A DNA stretch of 64,000 bases. Source: Roseburia sp. AF12-17LB. GTDB taxonomy: Bacteria; Bacillota; Clostridia; Lachnospirales; Lachnospiraceae. A model generated the notes under the pieces. It was not told the origin of the DNA. It searched no databases and worked only from the letters and a program-made list of their open reading frames with translations. How positions within the stretch are numbered: the first letter of the stretch is position 1; the number at the start of each line of letters is the position of its first letter. Below, piece after piece: positions 26,323 to 35,100 of the stretch. The stretch is taken from contig NZ_QUHR01000002.1 of the NCBI RefSeq assembly GCF_003479605.1, positions 124,001-188,000 of the forward strand. Reading direction: 5' to 3'. Position numbers and translations under genes: made by a program.

Positions 26323-26676
26323 TTAAAGTTCTTCCGGGTCAATATCTTTTCCATCTCTCCAGATGCGCTCTAAATCGTAGAAGAGACGATCTTCTTTTGA
26401 GAAGATATGAACGATAATATCACTGTAGTCCATCAGAATCCAGCTGGAACGCTGATTTCCTTCAATCTGTTTTGCATGATAACCGGCTTTATATAACTGT
26501 TCATCTACGTTGTCCTGCATAGCCTGTAACTGGTTGGCATTACTTCCACTGGCAATAATAAAATAATCTGCGATAACAGATATTTCACTGATATCAATAA
26601 TACGAATATCTTCTGCCTTCTTTTCCGATAATGCCTGATATGCAAGCTTCGCCATTTCTTTCGATTGTTTATTCAT
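26323..26676 (-). CDS. rsfS: Ribosome silencing factor RsfS
   Basis: RsfS binds ribosomal protein L14 and blocks subunit joining in starvation. The 117-residue product shows ISEISVIADYFIIASGSNANQL and SSWILMDYSDIIVHIFSKEDRLFYDLERIW, the RsfS/Iojap signatures. ATG 26676 has CAGGAGG upstream; it overlaps the end of the nadD-yqeK gene by eight bases. Confidence 0.96.
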   Translation of the reverse strand: MNKQSKEMAKLAYQALSEKKAEDIRIIDISEISVIADYFIIASGSNANQLQAMQDNVDEQLYKAGYHAKQIEGNQRSSWILMDYSDIIVHIFSKEDRLFYDLERIWRDGKDIDPEEL

Positions 26677-27880
26677 GAGAACCTCCTGTATAGTAATGAT
26701 ATGTTTCAATTGTCATTGGATCGATATTTTTATCATTTTTACTGCCATTGAGATAATGAATGGTATCACTTAAAATCATTTTCAGTGCTTCATCTAAATC
26801 TTCAAAGGCTGTTTTTCTGATTTCCTTTAGGTTTGCTGCTTTATCCCGTTTTGGTTCAATATAATCTGCGATAAATACGATTTTATCCAGAGTATTCATT
26901 GCCGGTGCCCCGGTGGTATGAACAGAAATTGCATGAAGAATCTCTTCGTCCTCTACCTCATATAATACTCTGGCAAGAAATGCGCCGACTTTAGCATGAA
27001 GTAAAAATGGATTATCTTTTTCCACCTGTGTAATCGGAATGTTATTCTTTGCACATATTTTTAACTTTTTTTCATTTGGAATACACTTGGCACAATCGTG
27101 GAGCAGACCTGCAAGCTGAGCCTTTTCCATATCATAATCATTTGCCATGGCAAGACAGGCCGAGGTATACATAACCCCTAAAGTATGCTCATAACGGTCT
27201 TTATCCAGTTCTTTTTTTAATGCTTTTTTTATCTTATTAAATCTTTCGTTCATTGGTGTCTGGCCTTCATCCTCCTGATATAAACACTGGTGGGCAATAT
27301 ATTCTTCCACTTCCGGTGTGACAAGGTAACGTATCGGTTCCCCTTTTGCCACACGTTCCCGGATATTATGAGAAGAAACGGAAACATTTGGTGTGATAAT
27401 CGGCCTTATATCCGCCTCATAGAGCCGCTTTAACTCCGCAGCCTTATTCTTTATCCGGTTCATATCCAAATCGTCTCTGATGGCAACTAAGAGCGTTGCA
27501 AGACGGCAAATTTCTGCCGGTTCCATCCATTTATCCAGATAATCAAGGGAATCTGCTCCCATAATGAAATAGAGTTCCCAGTCCGGATAGGTCCGATGAA
27601 GCTCCTGCAGCGTCAGATACGTATAACTGGTACGGGCTGCATTAATCTCCATGGCCGAAAAATAAAAATCCGGATTATTTTTAATCGACAGGCGAATCAT
27701 TTCCAGCCGGTGGGCAGACTGTTCAATCTCTTTATCATCCTTATGAGGCGAATGTCCCGTTGGAATAAAAAGAATCTGGTCTAAATGATATTGTGTTACC
27801 GCATTCTGTGCAATAATCAGATGCCCGATATGAATCGGATCAAAGGTTCCGCCAATAATTCCAATACGCACTTTTTTCAA
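26669..27880 (-). CDS. nadD: Fused nicotinate-nucleotide adenylyltransferase (NadD) and YqeK HD-domain phosphohydrolase
   Basis: One 403-residue frame joins two proteins that are adjacent separate genes in Bacillus. Residues 1-200 are NadD: GIIGGTFDPIHIGHLIIAQ (adenylyl transfer HxGH), FIPTGHSPHK and SSHNIRERV. Residues about 208-403 are YqeK: HTLGVMYTS, GLLHDCAK (HD metal site), HAKVGAFLA and FIADYIEPKR. NadD forms deamido-NAD; YqeK homologues hydrolyse Ap4A-type dinucleotides. Start is TTG 27880. An ATG at the junction is in frame but its GGAGG is about 16 bases away, so independent YqeK translation is doubtful. Confidence 0.93.
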   Translation of the reverse strand: MKKVRIGIIGGTFDPIHIGHLIIAQNAVTQYHLDQILFIPTGHSPHKDDKEIEQSAHRLEMIRLSIKNNPDFYFSAMEINAARTSYTYLTLQELHRTYPDWELYFIMGADSLDYLDKWMEPAEICRLATLLVAIRDDLDMNRIKNKAAELKRLYEADIRPIITPNVSVSSHNIRERVAKGEPIRYLVTPEVEEYIAHQCLYQEDEGQTPMNERFNKIKKALKKELDKDRYEHTLGVMYTSACLAMANDYDMEKAQLAGLLHDCAKCIPNEKKLKICAKNNIPITQVEKDNPFLLHAKVGAFLARVLYEVEDEEILHAISVHTTGAPAMNTLDKIVFIADYIEPKRDKAANLKEIRKTAFEDLDEALKMILSDTIHYLNGSKNDKNIDPMTIETYHYYTGGSHE

Positions 27881-27916
27881 TCTTCTACCACCCTTCCAAG
27901 GTATAAAAGCTTTCGT

Positions 27917-28210
27917 TTATAACAATTCAATCTTTGGATGTTTCTTTGATTTACGGTAAAGAACGATTTTTTTACCAGTTACCGCAACCACCTGTGCATG
28001 CGTACGCTCTGCAATTATTTCGCCTAATTCGCGAGGATCATCTGCACAGTTTTTTAATACAGAAATCTTGATTAATTCCCGTTTTTCAATAGCATCATCT
28101 ATTGCAGAAATAATTTCCGGTGTAAGAGATGCCTTTCCAATCTGGAAAATTGGATTTATCGTACTTGCCATTCCTCTTAAATGGGAACGCTGCTTACTCG
28201 TTAATTCCAT
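27917..28210 (-). CDS. yhbY: YhbY/YqeI family RNA-binding protein (CRM domain)
   Basis: A 97-residue single CRM-domain protein, thought to act in ribosome assembly. LTSKQRSHLRGMASTINPIFQIGKA with the GxxG-like loop and VAVTGKKIVLYRKS match the family. It begins seven bases after obgE with AAGGAG, in the usual obgE-yhbY-nadD order. Confidence 0.94.
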   Translation of the reverse strand: MELTSKQRSHLRGMASTINPIFQIGKASLTPEIISAIDDAIEKRELIKISVLKNCADDPRELGEIIAERTHAQVVAVTGKKIVLYRKSKKHPKIELL

Positions 28211-28216
28211 AATGAT

Positions 28217-29506
28217 TTACTCCTTATAATAATCGAATTCAAGTCCATACATACGGACTGTATCACCTTCCTGAATACCCTTTGCCTCTAATTCCTTTAA
28301 GATACCCTGTTCTTTTAAGAATTTCTGGAAGAAAAGGAATCCTTTCTCAGAATCAATATTGGTGTAACCCAGCATTTTATCAATCTTAGGACCTTCTACA
28401 ACATAAGCACCATCTTCCTGATCAATCTCAATGGTATAAGGTTCACCCTCTAATGCTCTCGAATCCGGGAAGAATTCCTGTTCATAGATAACCGGTGTAT
28501 CGTCCATTTCATCTAAAAGACTCTTCACATAAAACATTAACTCACGTACACCCTGACGGCTGACCGCAGAAATTGGAAACACTTTAATGCCGGATGGTTC
28601 AAAGGTTTCTTTTAATTTCTCAATTATTTCATTATTGCCTTCATAAATAGCATCAATTTTATTGGCTGCAATAACCTGAGGTTTCTTTAACAATTCAGGG
28701 TTAAAGGATTCCAGCTCCTGATTGATGGCATGAATATCTGCAATCGGATCTCTGCCTTCTGTTCCGGCAGCATCCACGACATGAATGATAACCTTGGTTC
28801 GCTCTATATGCTTCAAGAATTCATGTCCAAGGCCAATTCCTTCGGATGCCCCTTCAATCAGCCCCGGAATATCAGCCATGACAAATCCGGCACCTTCGCC
28901 TAAATCAACGACACCAAGAATCGGATTTAAAGTTGTAAAATGATAATTTGCAATCTTTGGTGTTGCATTGGTGGAACTGGATAATAAAGTTGATTTTCCC
29001 ACATTTGGGAAGCCGACTAAACCAACGTCAGCAATTACTTTAAGTTCCAGTCGAACTTCAAGTTCCAATGCTTCCTGCCCCGGCTGTGCATATTTCGGTG
29101 CCTGCATGGAAGAGGTCGCAAAATGCTGATTGCCAAGTCCACCCTTTCCACCGGTTAAAATAATCTGTCTTTTATTCTCACCGGACATATCTGCAATTAC
29201 CTTATCGGTAGCTGCATCACGGATAATGGTTCCGGCAGGAACATGGATGACAAGGTCTTCACCCTTTTTTCCGTGGCAGTTTCGTTTTTTTCCTTCTTCT
29301 CCGTTTTCTGCAGCCCATTTGTGTTTATGACGGAAATCATTTAATGTATTCATGCTGTCATCTACTTCAAAGATGATATCGCCACCTTTTCCACCATCGC
29401 CACCGTCCGGACCGCCATCCGGAACATATTTTTCACGGCGGAAGCTCACATGACCGTTGCCGCCTTTTCCTGATTTTATAATAATTTTTGCACTATCGGC
29501 AAACAT
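28217..29506 (-). CDS. obgE: GTPase Obg/CgtA
   Basis: A 429-residue ribosome-associated GTPase. It has the glycine-rich Obg fold (about 1-158, with repeated GGDGGKGGD-type turns), the G domain (GFPNVGKSTLL; DIPGLIEGASEG; NKID; ISAVSRQG) and the C-terminal OCT domain (about 345-429) typical of Firmicutes. It acts in 50S assembly and growth control. Confidence 0.97.
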   Translation of the reverse strand: MFADSAKIIIKSGKGGNGHVSFRREKYVPDGGPDGGDGGKGGDIIFEVDDSMNTLNDFRHKHKWAAENGEEGKKRNCHGKKGEDLVIHVPAGTIIRDAATDKVIADMSGENKRQIILTGGKGGLGNQHFATSSMQAPKYAQPGQEALELEVRLELKVIADVGLVGFPNVGKSTLLSSSTNATPKIANYHFTTLNPILGVVDLGEGAGFVMADIPGLIEGASEGIGLGHEFLKHIERTKVIIHVVDAAGTEGRDPIADIHAINQELESFNPELLKKPQVIAANKIDAIYEGNNEIIEKLKETFEPSGIKVFPISAVSRQGVRELMFYVKSLLDEMDDTPVIYEQEFFPDSRALEGEPYTIEIDQEDGAYVVEGPKIDKMLGYTNIDSEKGFLFFQKFLKEQGILKELEAKGIQEGDTVRMYGLEFDYYKE

Positions 29507-29619
29507 AATTTTCTACCTCATTATTGATTGTGATTAAATATCAGTTACTGTAATCAAATGATACTTTAATTGTTTCTAAATTACTTCAAGTTAAAATATA
29601 GTTTCCTATAAGTGAAAAT

Positions 29620-29645
29620 AGACCCGGCGCTTTCGTGTCGGGTCT
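29620..29645 (-). terminator. Terminator after rpmA
   Basis: An 11-bp stem (AGACCCGGCGC / GTGTCGGGTCT with G-U type pairs) and a TTTC loop are followed on the minus strand by ATTTTC. It separates the rplU-prp-rpmA operon from obgE. Confidence 0.75.
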
Positions 29646-29655
29646 ATCATGCATC

Positions 29656-29946
29656 TTATTCGTTTGTTGCTACTGGATAAACAGAAGCCTGTTTCTTATC
29701 TCTGCCTTTTCTTTCAAATCTAAGAACACCGTCTGTTAATGCGAATAAAGTATCATCTCCGCCGATACCAACGTTAACGCCTGGATGAATCTTTGTTCCA
29801 CGCTGTCTGTATAAAATGTTACCAGCCTTAACGAACTGTCCGTCTGCTCTTTTTGCACCTAATCTCTTGGATTCAGAATCTCTACCGTTCTTAGTAGAAC
29901 CAACTCCCTTTTTATGAGCAAAAAACTGAAGGTTCATATTCAACAT
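29656..29946 (-). CDS. rpmA: 50S ribosomal protein L27 with cleavable N-terminal extension
   Basis: A 96-residue L27. The mature N-terminus [15 protein letters not shown] is preceded by the nine-residue extension MLNMNLQFF. In Firmicutes this extension is removed by the protease Prp so that the L27 N-terminus can reach the peptidyl transferase centre. The prp gene is directly upstream in the operon. Confidence 0.97.
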   Translation of the reverse strand: MLNMNLQFFAHKKGVGSTKNGRDSESKRLGAKRADGQFVKAGNILYRQRGTKIHPGVNVGIGGDDTLFALTDGVLRFERKGRDKKQASVYPVATNE

Positions 29947-29949
29947 GTT

Positions 29950-30279
29950 CTACACCTCCTTGAAGTTTAAAATGATGTAATCATTTCCATAATTGTTTTG
30001 TATTCCCTGTAAGCCTAAAACCATTGTGTCCAAAAGTAACTTTGCATCATGTCCTGCCGGCTGCTCAAAAGATACGGAAATCAATCCGGTCTCTTCGTCC
30101 TGATTGGTCTTGAACTGTTCTTTTGTGAACATTCCAAGGGCATTGATTGTATTAATCACAAGAACCGAAATTCCTGCACATACAATATCCTCTCCGGCAT
30201 CTGCATATTCAGCATGTCCGACACAGGAAAAAGCAAGATACTCTTGTTTCTGGTTTCGAAAAATCGTTATCTTTGTCAT
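29950..30279 (-). CDS. prp: Ribosomal-processing cysteine protease Prp
   Basis: A 109-residue protease (YsxB family) that cleaves the L27 N-terminal extension. The catalytic His and Cys are visible in CVGHAEYADAGEDIVCAGIS (His22, Cys34). It is encoded between rplU and rpmA, and its stop lies three bases before the rpmA start. Confidence 0.95.
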   Translation of the reverse strand: MTKITIFRNQKQEYLAFSCVGHAEYADAGEDIVCAGISVLVINTINALGMFTKEQFKTNQDEETGLISVSFEQPAGHDAKLLLDTMVLGLQGIQNNYGNDYIILNFKEV

Positions 30280-30295
30280 AACAATTTCCTATCGA

Positions 30296-30601
30296 TTACG
30301 CATTAATTTTTTCGATTTTCACCTGTGTGAACGCCTGTCTATGACCGTTCTTCTTGTGATAGCCGGTTTTTCTCTTATACTTGTAAACGATAACTTTCTT
30401 AGCTCTGCCTTCTTTTACTACAGAAGCTTCTACAGTTGCGTTAGCTGCGTCTGCACCAACTTTTAATCCGTTGTCAGATACTGCTAAAACCTGATCGAAA
30501 GTTACTTTCTCACCAGCCTCAACACCAAGCTTTTCAATGGTAATGATATCGCCTTCAGATACTTTGTACTGTTTACCACCTGTTGCTATAATTGCGTACA
30601 T
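30296..30601 (-). CDS. rplU: 50S ribosomal protein L21
   Basis: A 101-residue L21 beginning [18 protein letters not shown], with the C-terminal [15 protein letters not shown] motif. ATG 30601 has ATAGGAGGTG directly upstream; the longer in-frame reading runs back through the leader and is not coding. Confidence 0.97.
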   Translation of the reverse strand: MYAIIATGGKQYKVSEGDIITIEKLGVEAGEKVTFDQVLAVSDNGLKVGADAANATVEASVVKEGRAKKVIVYKYKRKTGYHKKNGHRQAFTQVKIEKINA

Positions 30602-30685
30602 ATGGCACCTCCTATTATCATTACTCGCCAGTTGTGGTGCTATCCTTACGATAGACTTATACCTCACTGTGCGGCATACTGTTGT
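30602..30685 (-). ncRNA. Probable L21 leader (autoregulatory 5' UTR of rplU)
   Basis: The transcript leader from the promoter to the rplU start has GTATGCCGCACAGTGAGGT, a small stem (CTATCGTAAGGATAG) and CACCACAACTGGCGAG before AGGAGGTGCC. This arrangement resembles the L21 leader of Firmicutes, which controls rplU-prp-rpmA. I judged it from memory of that motif, not by covariance search. Confidence 0.6.
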
Positions 30686-30714
30686 ATCATAGCACACGAA
30701 TTACGATTCGTCAA
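30686..30714 (-). promoter_or_regulatory. Promoter of rplU-prp-rpmA
   Basis: On the minus strand TTGACG (30714-30709), a 17-base spacer and TATGAT (30691-30686), followed by the leader RNA. Confidence 0.8.
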
Positions 30715-30824
30715 CTATTTCACGCTATAATTTTAATTATTTTTCAGGTACTTTCCGGGTATTGTATTCAGATATTTCTTTGCACATCTTGATAGATACC
30801 TTGATGTGGCTTTTGCTGCTGCTA

Positions 30825-32090
30825 TCATCTTAGCTGAGCCACCTGCTCCAAAAGGGTCTTACGCTCCTTCTTCCGGGTCAGCTCCACTAAGCCAAGCTTT
30901 GTAATATCCACAAGCCGTACCGGAACCGGGTCTTCTTTTAAGGATAATCGGAACTGGTGCATCAGCTCTTTTCTTTGCTCTTCTTTTGCCATATTGATGA
31001 AATCCACAATGACAATTCCTGAAATATTACGAAGCCGGAGCTGTCTTGAAATCTCTGCAGCAGCTTCTAAATTAATCTTATAATAATATTCTTCTGCATT
31101 TTTTCCGGAAGTATTCTTTCCACTGTTTACATCGATAACTGTCAGAGCTTCCGTTGGCTGAATGATAAGATAAGCACCAGACTTCATCCAGACCCGTTCC
31201 GATATTGCACGCTGTATCTGCGTCTCAAAGGAATAAAGGGTTCCTAATGAAATGGCATCATTTTCATAGAACCGTATCTTAGATAAAATATCAGGATTTC
31301 CGGCATAAAGCTGTTGAAGCTCTTCATAGATATTCTTATCATCCGTAATAATTTCACCAAGCTCTTCCTGGTAAAGGTGATTGATGGCATTTTCATAAAA
31401 TTTCTTTGGCAGCATCAGAATGCTGTAACAGGTACGGAAATGAAAAGTTGCAGCTAACTTCTGATAGTCAGATAAAAGTTTCCGGTATTCTGTTTCCAAT
31501 TCTTCAGGAGAAGCTCCTGCCGCATTGGTTCTTACGATAAGACTATGCGGCTTTCTTTTTTCTTCCTGTCCGGCATTCTGCTTTGTATCGGTAACTGCTT
31601 CTTTTTCAAAAAGCCGCATCTGTTCGAAAAGCTGTACCTGACTGCTTAACCTTTCTTTTTCATCCGCACTTAATTTAGAAGAAATGGCAAGGGGACGTTT
31701 TTCATTTGTCAGGACAAAATATTTTCCGGTAAGGGAAATCTTGGTATCTGCAATGGGATACTTGGTCTTGATCGCCTCTTTGGTAATCTGCACCACAAGT
31801 TCATCCCCTTCGGTCAGCTTTCCGCTTCTACACTGCTTCGAAAACCAGGCATCTTTTATATGTGCTGTTTCCAGATAACAGGTTACTCCCTTTGCAATGT
31901 CCACAAAAGCGGCATCTAAGTTCGCGGCAATCTTTTTTACCCTGGCAATACAAATTATTCCCGGTACAACTTGATTTTCTTCGGATAACGGATGAAATGC
32001 AATTTCCCTAAACTTGTCCTTTTCATCTAACAGTGCCGTAAAATAGGAGTCGCCTACATAATGCTGCCTTGTAATGATAAATTTATTCAA
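30825..32090 (-). CDS. rng: RNase E/G family endoribonuclease (short, lacks zinc-link)
   Basis: A 421-residue RNase E/G-type enzyme that cuts single-stranded A/U-rich RNA. It has an N-terminal S1 domain (about 30-115), the 5'-sensor and DNase I-like region (LIVRTNAAG; VIDVNSGKN, carrying the catalytic Asp; GIVIVDFINM). The protein ends at GLVELTRKKERKTLLEQVAQLR with no downstream CPxCxG zinc-link that tetramerises E. coli RNase E. TTG 32090, nine bases after GGGAG, is preferred; ATG 32099 abuts the site. It overlaps the preceding gene. Confidence 0.88.
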   Translation of the reverse strand: MNKFIITRQHYVGDSYFTALLDEKDKFREIAFHPLSEENQVVPGIICIARVKKIAANLDAAFVDIAKGVTCYLETAHIKDAWFSKQCRSGKLTEGDELVVQITKEAIKTKYPIADTKISLTGKYFVLTNEKRPLAISSKLSADEKERLSSQVQLFEQMRLFEKEAVTDTKQNAGQEEKRKPHSLIVRTNAAGASPEELETEYRKLLSDYQKLAATFHFRTCYSILMLPKKFYENAINHLYQEELGEIITDDKNIYEELQQLYAGNPDILSKIRFYENDAISLGTLYSFETQIQRAISERVWMKSGAYLIIQPTEALTVIDVNSGKNTSGKNAEEYYYKINLEAAAEISRQLRLRNISGIVIVDFINMAKEEQRKELMHQFRLSLKEDPVPVRLVDITKLGLVELTRKKERKTLLEQVAQLR

Positions 32091-32805
32091 GAATGTCATC
32101 TCCCATTTCATCCAATGCAATCAGAGTGCCGTCTTCTTTTCGGGCATATACGTCCACACGATGAATCTGAAACTGCATTTCGTTATAAGGAAGTTCCAGA
32201 TACCGGTAAAAGGCTTCTAACAAAAGCTCTGGTTTTACATTATCTACGCTTCCTGTAGATACTTTAAGATAAAAGAATGGACAGCCATCTGCTTCCTCAA
32301 CCTGAAAATCATATACCAGCTGCTTTAAGTCCATGACTTTTTCGCTTTTTTTCGTCTTTTTCGTAACCAGAATCTCCGGAGCATCTTCATAAAATGCTTT
32401 TACTTTACCTTTCAATTCATCCAAAGTGAATGGACAATTTCCTTTATCCTTATAAAATACGTTATAGTCTGCTGCTGCAACAATGGACATCGCTGTTTTT
32501 GCATGCTCTGGCAGCATCCGGTAAGATACGATTTCAACACCTTCCACCATGGTATCATTTAAAGCCTTAACGGATTCAATTGAACTTCTGGTAGAATGTA
32601 CTTCAATATCAAGATATTCTCCATCACTGGTGATTCCAACTCCCAGCGGTGCCGCAAAAGACATAATCTGATGCGGGGAAAATCCCTCGGAATATGCAAT
32701 ATCAATCTCAGCACGACGCATTGCTTTCTGGAAATAACGCATCATATCAAGGTGTCCGATAAATTTCATTACACCATATTTTCGAAATTTAATTCTTATT
32801 TTCAA
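32083..32805 (-). CDS. TIGR03936/DUF2344 family protein
   Basis: A 240-residue protein of the family nearly always encoded next to the TIGR03960 radical SAM protein. Landmarks are IKFRKYGVMKFIGHLDMMRYFQKAMRRA and YSEGFSPHQIMSFAAPLGVG. The start is TTG 32805 (AGGGAGG, eight-base spacer); its first codons overlap the end of the radical SAM gene by 17 bases. A role in RNA or ribosome modification with its partner is inferred from this conserved pairing. Confidence 0.88.
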   Translation of the reverse strand: MKIRIKFRKYGVMKFIGHLDMMRYFQKAMRRAEIDIAYSEGFSPHQIMSFAAPLGVGITSDGEYLDIEVHSTRSSIESVKALNDTMVEGVEIVSYRMLPEHAKTAMSIVAAADYNVFYKDKGNCPFTLDELKGKVKAFYEDAPEILVTKKTKKSEKVMDLKQLVYDFQVEEADGCPFFYLKVSTGSVDNVKPELLLEAFYRYLELPYNEMQFQIHRVDVYARKEDGTLIALDEMGDDILE

Positions 32806-34654
32806 AGCAGACACCTCCCTTAAACTGAGCAGCTCCACAACCCTGACACTGCATCCGGCAGTTTGGAGTTACTTCTTCTTTTCTGGCACGTTCCCATTCG
32901 CGGATTAAGAACTTTTTCGAAACGCCATCATCAATAAAATCCCATGGGAAAATTTCATCCAGAGGACGTTCCCGCATGGTATAGAAATCGGTATCGATGC
33001 CACATTCCGCAAAAGCCTCTACCCAGCGGTTATTATCAAAAAATTCCGTCCAGGCATCAAAGATACCACCTTTTTCATAAACCTTAAGCAAGGCAGGGGC
33101 AATCCGGCGGTCTCCTCTTGCAAGAATACCCTCTAATACCGTAACATCTGCTTCATGCCAGTTATACTTGATGCTCTTGCGGTTTAACTGTTCTTTTACA
33201 GCATCATTTACCACCTTGGCTCTGCCAAGATAGCTGTCCTTATCATACATTCTCGCCCACTGGAATGGAGTAAATGGCTTTGGTACAAAGAAAGAGGTAC
33301 TGATAGTAATCTGACATTTTCCATTCCGCTCTTCCTTTGGAATCTCATAATAACGGACTGCAATTTTATTGGCAAGTTCTGCTATGGCACGCATATCATC
33401 TTCCGTCTCGGTCGGAAGTCCTAGCATGAAATAAAGCTTTACTTTATTCCAGCCGCCTTCAAACGCCATTCCGGCACCATTTAAAATCACCTCTTCCGTC
33501 AGTCCTTTATTAATAACATTACGAAGACGCTGAGAACCGGCTTCCGGAGCAAAGGTAAGGCTGCTCTTTCTGATATCCTGCACTTTTCCCATAACGTCTA
33601 AGGAAAATGCATCGATACGAAGAGATGGCAGAGAAATATTTACGCCTTTATCCTTAAAGTTATCAATCAGGAAATTAACCAGTTCTTCCAGTTGCGAATA
33701 ATCACTGGAACTTAAAGAACTTAAAGAAATCTCTTCATGTCCGGTATTCTTTAACATTTCATAAGCATAATGTTTTAAGACTTCTACATCTTTTTCACGG
33801 ACCGGACGGTAAATCATTCCTGCCTGACAGAAACGGCAGCCGCGGATACAGCCACGCTGAATCTCTAATACCACACGATCCTGGGTTGCTTTAATAAAAG
33901 GAACAACCGGTTTCTCCGGGTAAACAGAATGGGACATATCCATCTGAATCTGTTTCTTTACCGTTGCCGGCACCTCCTCATATTTTGGTGTAAAGGATGC
34001 AATCGTTCCATCTTCTTTATAAGCCACCTCATACATGGAAGGCACATAGATTCCAGGAATAGACGCTGCGCGGCGTAAGAATTCCTTTCTGCTGACCTTT
34101 TCTTTCCTACACTGCTTATACAGCGTAAATAATTCCGTATAAGAAATTTCGCCTTCTCCGATATAGAACAAATCAAAGAAATCTGCAATCGGCTCCGGAT
34201 TATAGCTGCAAGGACCGCCACCGATTACAATCGGGTCATCTTCTTTTCGCTCAGAAGACAGCATGGCAATCTGGGATAAATCAAGAATCTGTAAAATGTT
34301 GGTATAGCACATCTCATACTGGATGGTAATACCAAGGAAATCAAAATTCTTAACCGGCTCCTGACTTTCCAGTGCAAATAAAGGAATATTTTTTTCTTTC
34401 ATAATCTTGTGTAAATCCGGCCACGGAGAATAAACCCGTTCGCAGTATACATCATCCCGTTTATTAAACATATCATATAAAATCTGAATGCCAAGGTGAG
34501 ACATTCCGATTTCATAGACATCCGGAAAGCACATTGCAAAACGGATGTCAACGTCCTTCGGATTCTTCTTTACCATATTCAGCTCGTTTCCGATATAACG
34601 GGCCGGTTTATCAATTGTTAAAAGTATTTCATCACTTAATGCTAAAGTGTTCAT
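32789..34654 (-). CDS. B12-binding-domain radical SAM protein (TIGR03960 family)
   Basis: A 621-residue protein with an N-terminal cobalamin-binding-like domain (about 30-190; VIGGGPCSYNPEPIADFFD) and a radical SAM core with the Fe-S motif CIRGCRFCQAG. A C-terminal CRMQCQGCGA cluster sits near the end. The chemistry is unknown. ATG 34654 follows GAGG closely. It forms a translationally coupled pair with the DUF2344 gene, ahead of rng and rplU. Confidence 0.9.
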   Translation of the reverse strand: MNTLALSDEILLTIDKPARYIGNELNMVKKNPKDVDIRFAMCFPDVYEIGMSHLGIQILYDMFNKRDDVYCERVYSPWPDLHKIMKEKNIPLFALESQEPVKNFDFLGITIQYEMCYTNILQILDLSQIAMLSSERKEDDPIVIGGGPCSYNPEPIADFFDLFYIGEGEISYTELFTLYKQCRKEKVSRKEFLRRAASIPGIYVPSMYEVAYKEDGTIASFTPKYEEVPATVKKQIQMDMSHSVYPEKPVVPFIKATQDRVVLEIQRGCIRGCRFCQAGMIYRPVREKDVEVLKHYAYEMLKNTGHEEISLSSLSSSDYSQLEELVNFLIDNFKDKGVNISLPSLRIDAFSLDVMGKVQDIRKSSLTFAPEAGSQRLRNVINKGLTEEVILNGAGMAFEGGWNKVKLYFMLGLPTETEDDMRAIAELANKIAVRYYEIPKEERNGKCQITISTSFFVPKPFTPFQWARMYDKDSYLGRAKVVNDAVKEQLNRKSIKYNWHEADVTVLEGILARGDRRIAPALLKVYEKGGIFDAWTEFFDNNRWVEAFAECGIDTDFYTMRERPLDEIFPWDFIDDGVSKKFLIREWERARKEEVTPNCRMQCQGCGAAQFKGGVCFENKN

Positions 34655-34708
34655 CTGGTACCTCAATCATTCTTAAATATCATAATCCGATTTGTAAAAA
34701 AATAACGC

Positions 34709-35020
34709 TTATTTATTTTTTGCAAAATCCGAAATCATCATAACATACTTTTGCAGTTTTGTATAATCATAGTTTTCTTCTAATTGCCGGTACATCCATT
34801 TGGTATCTTTTTCACCGGCAGTTCCCGGAAAAGGAAGCTTTCCTTTATCACATAAAACAAACACCACAAAAAGGCAAATACAAAGCAGCCATTTTACTTT
34901 CCAAATGGCTGCTTTTCCTGTGTTTATTAACTCCTCGTCCGTGTCTTTCCGTGATTCCGAAAAAGAATTTCTGGCACGAAGAATATATTCCCGTCTGTTT
35001 GCAATATAATCCTGTTCCAA
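34709..35020 (-). CDS. Small single-pass membrane protein of unknown function
   Basis: About 103 residues with a charged N-terminal half (YILRARNSFSESRKDTDEEL), one membrane helix (WLLCICLFVVFVLC) and a short charged C-terminal part. TTG 35020 (AAAGGTG upstream) is preferred over ATG 35041, which has a poor site. I do not recognise the family. It lies between the his operon end and the radical SAM gene in the same orientation. Confidence 0.6.
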   Translation of the reverse strand: MEQDYIANRREYILRARNSFSESRKDTDEELINTGKAAIWKVKWLLCICLFVVFVLCDKGKLPFPGTAGEKDTKWMYRQLEENYDYTKLQKYVMMISDFAKNK

Positions 35021-35100
35021 ATAAATCGCACCTTTCTGCATATCATTGCCTGATTGTTATTCTGCTGTAATCTATGCAGAAAGTGCAGGAACTATGTATA

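Noticed and set aside
30602..30697. 32-residue N-terminal extension of L21
   Set aside because: The extension reads through the promoter and leader; L21 starts at MYAII after a strong ribosome binding site.
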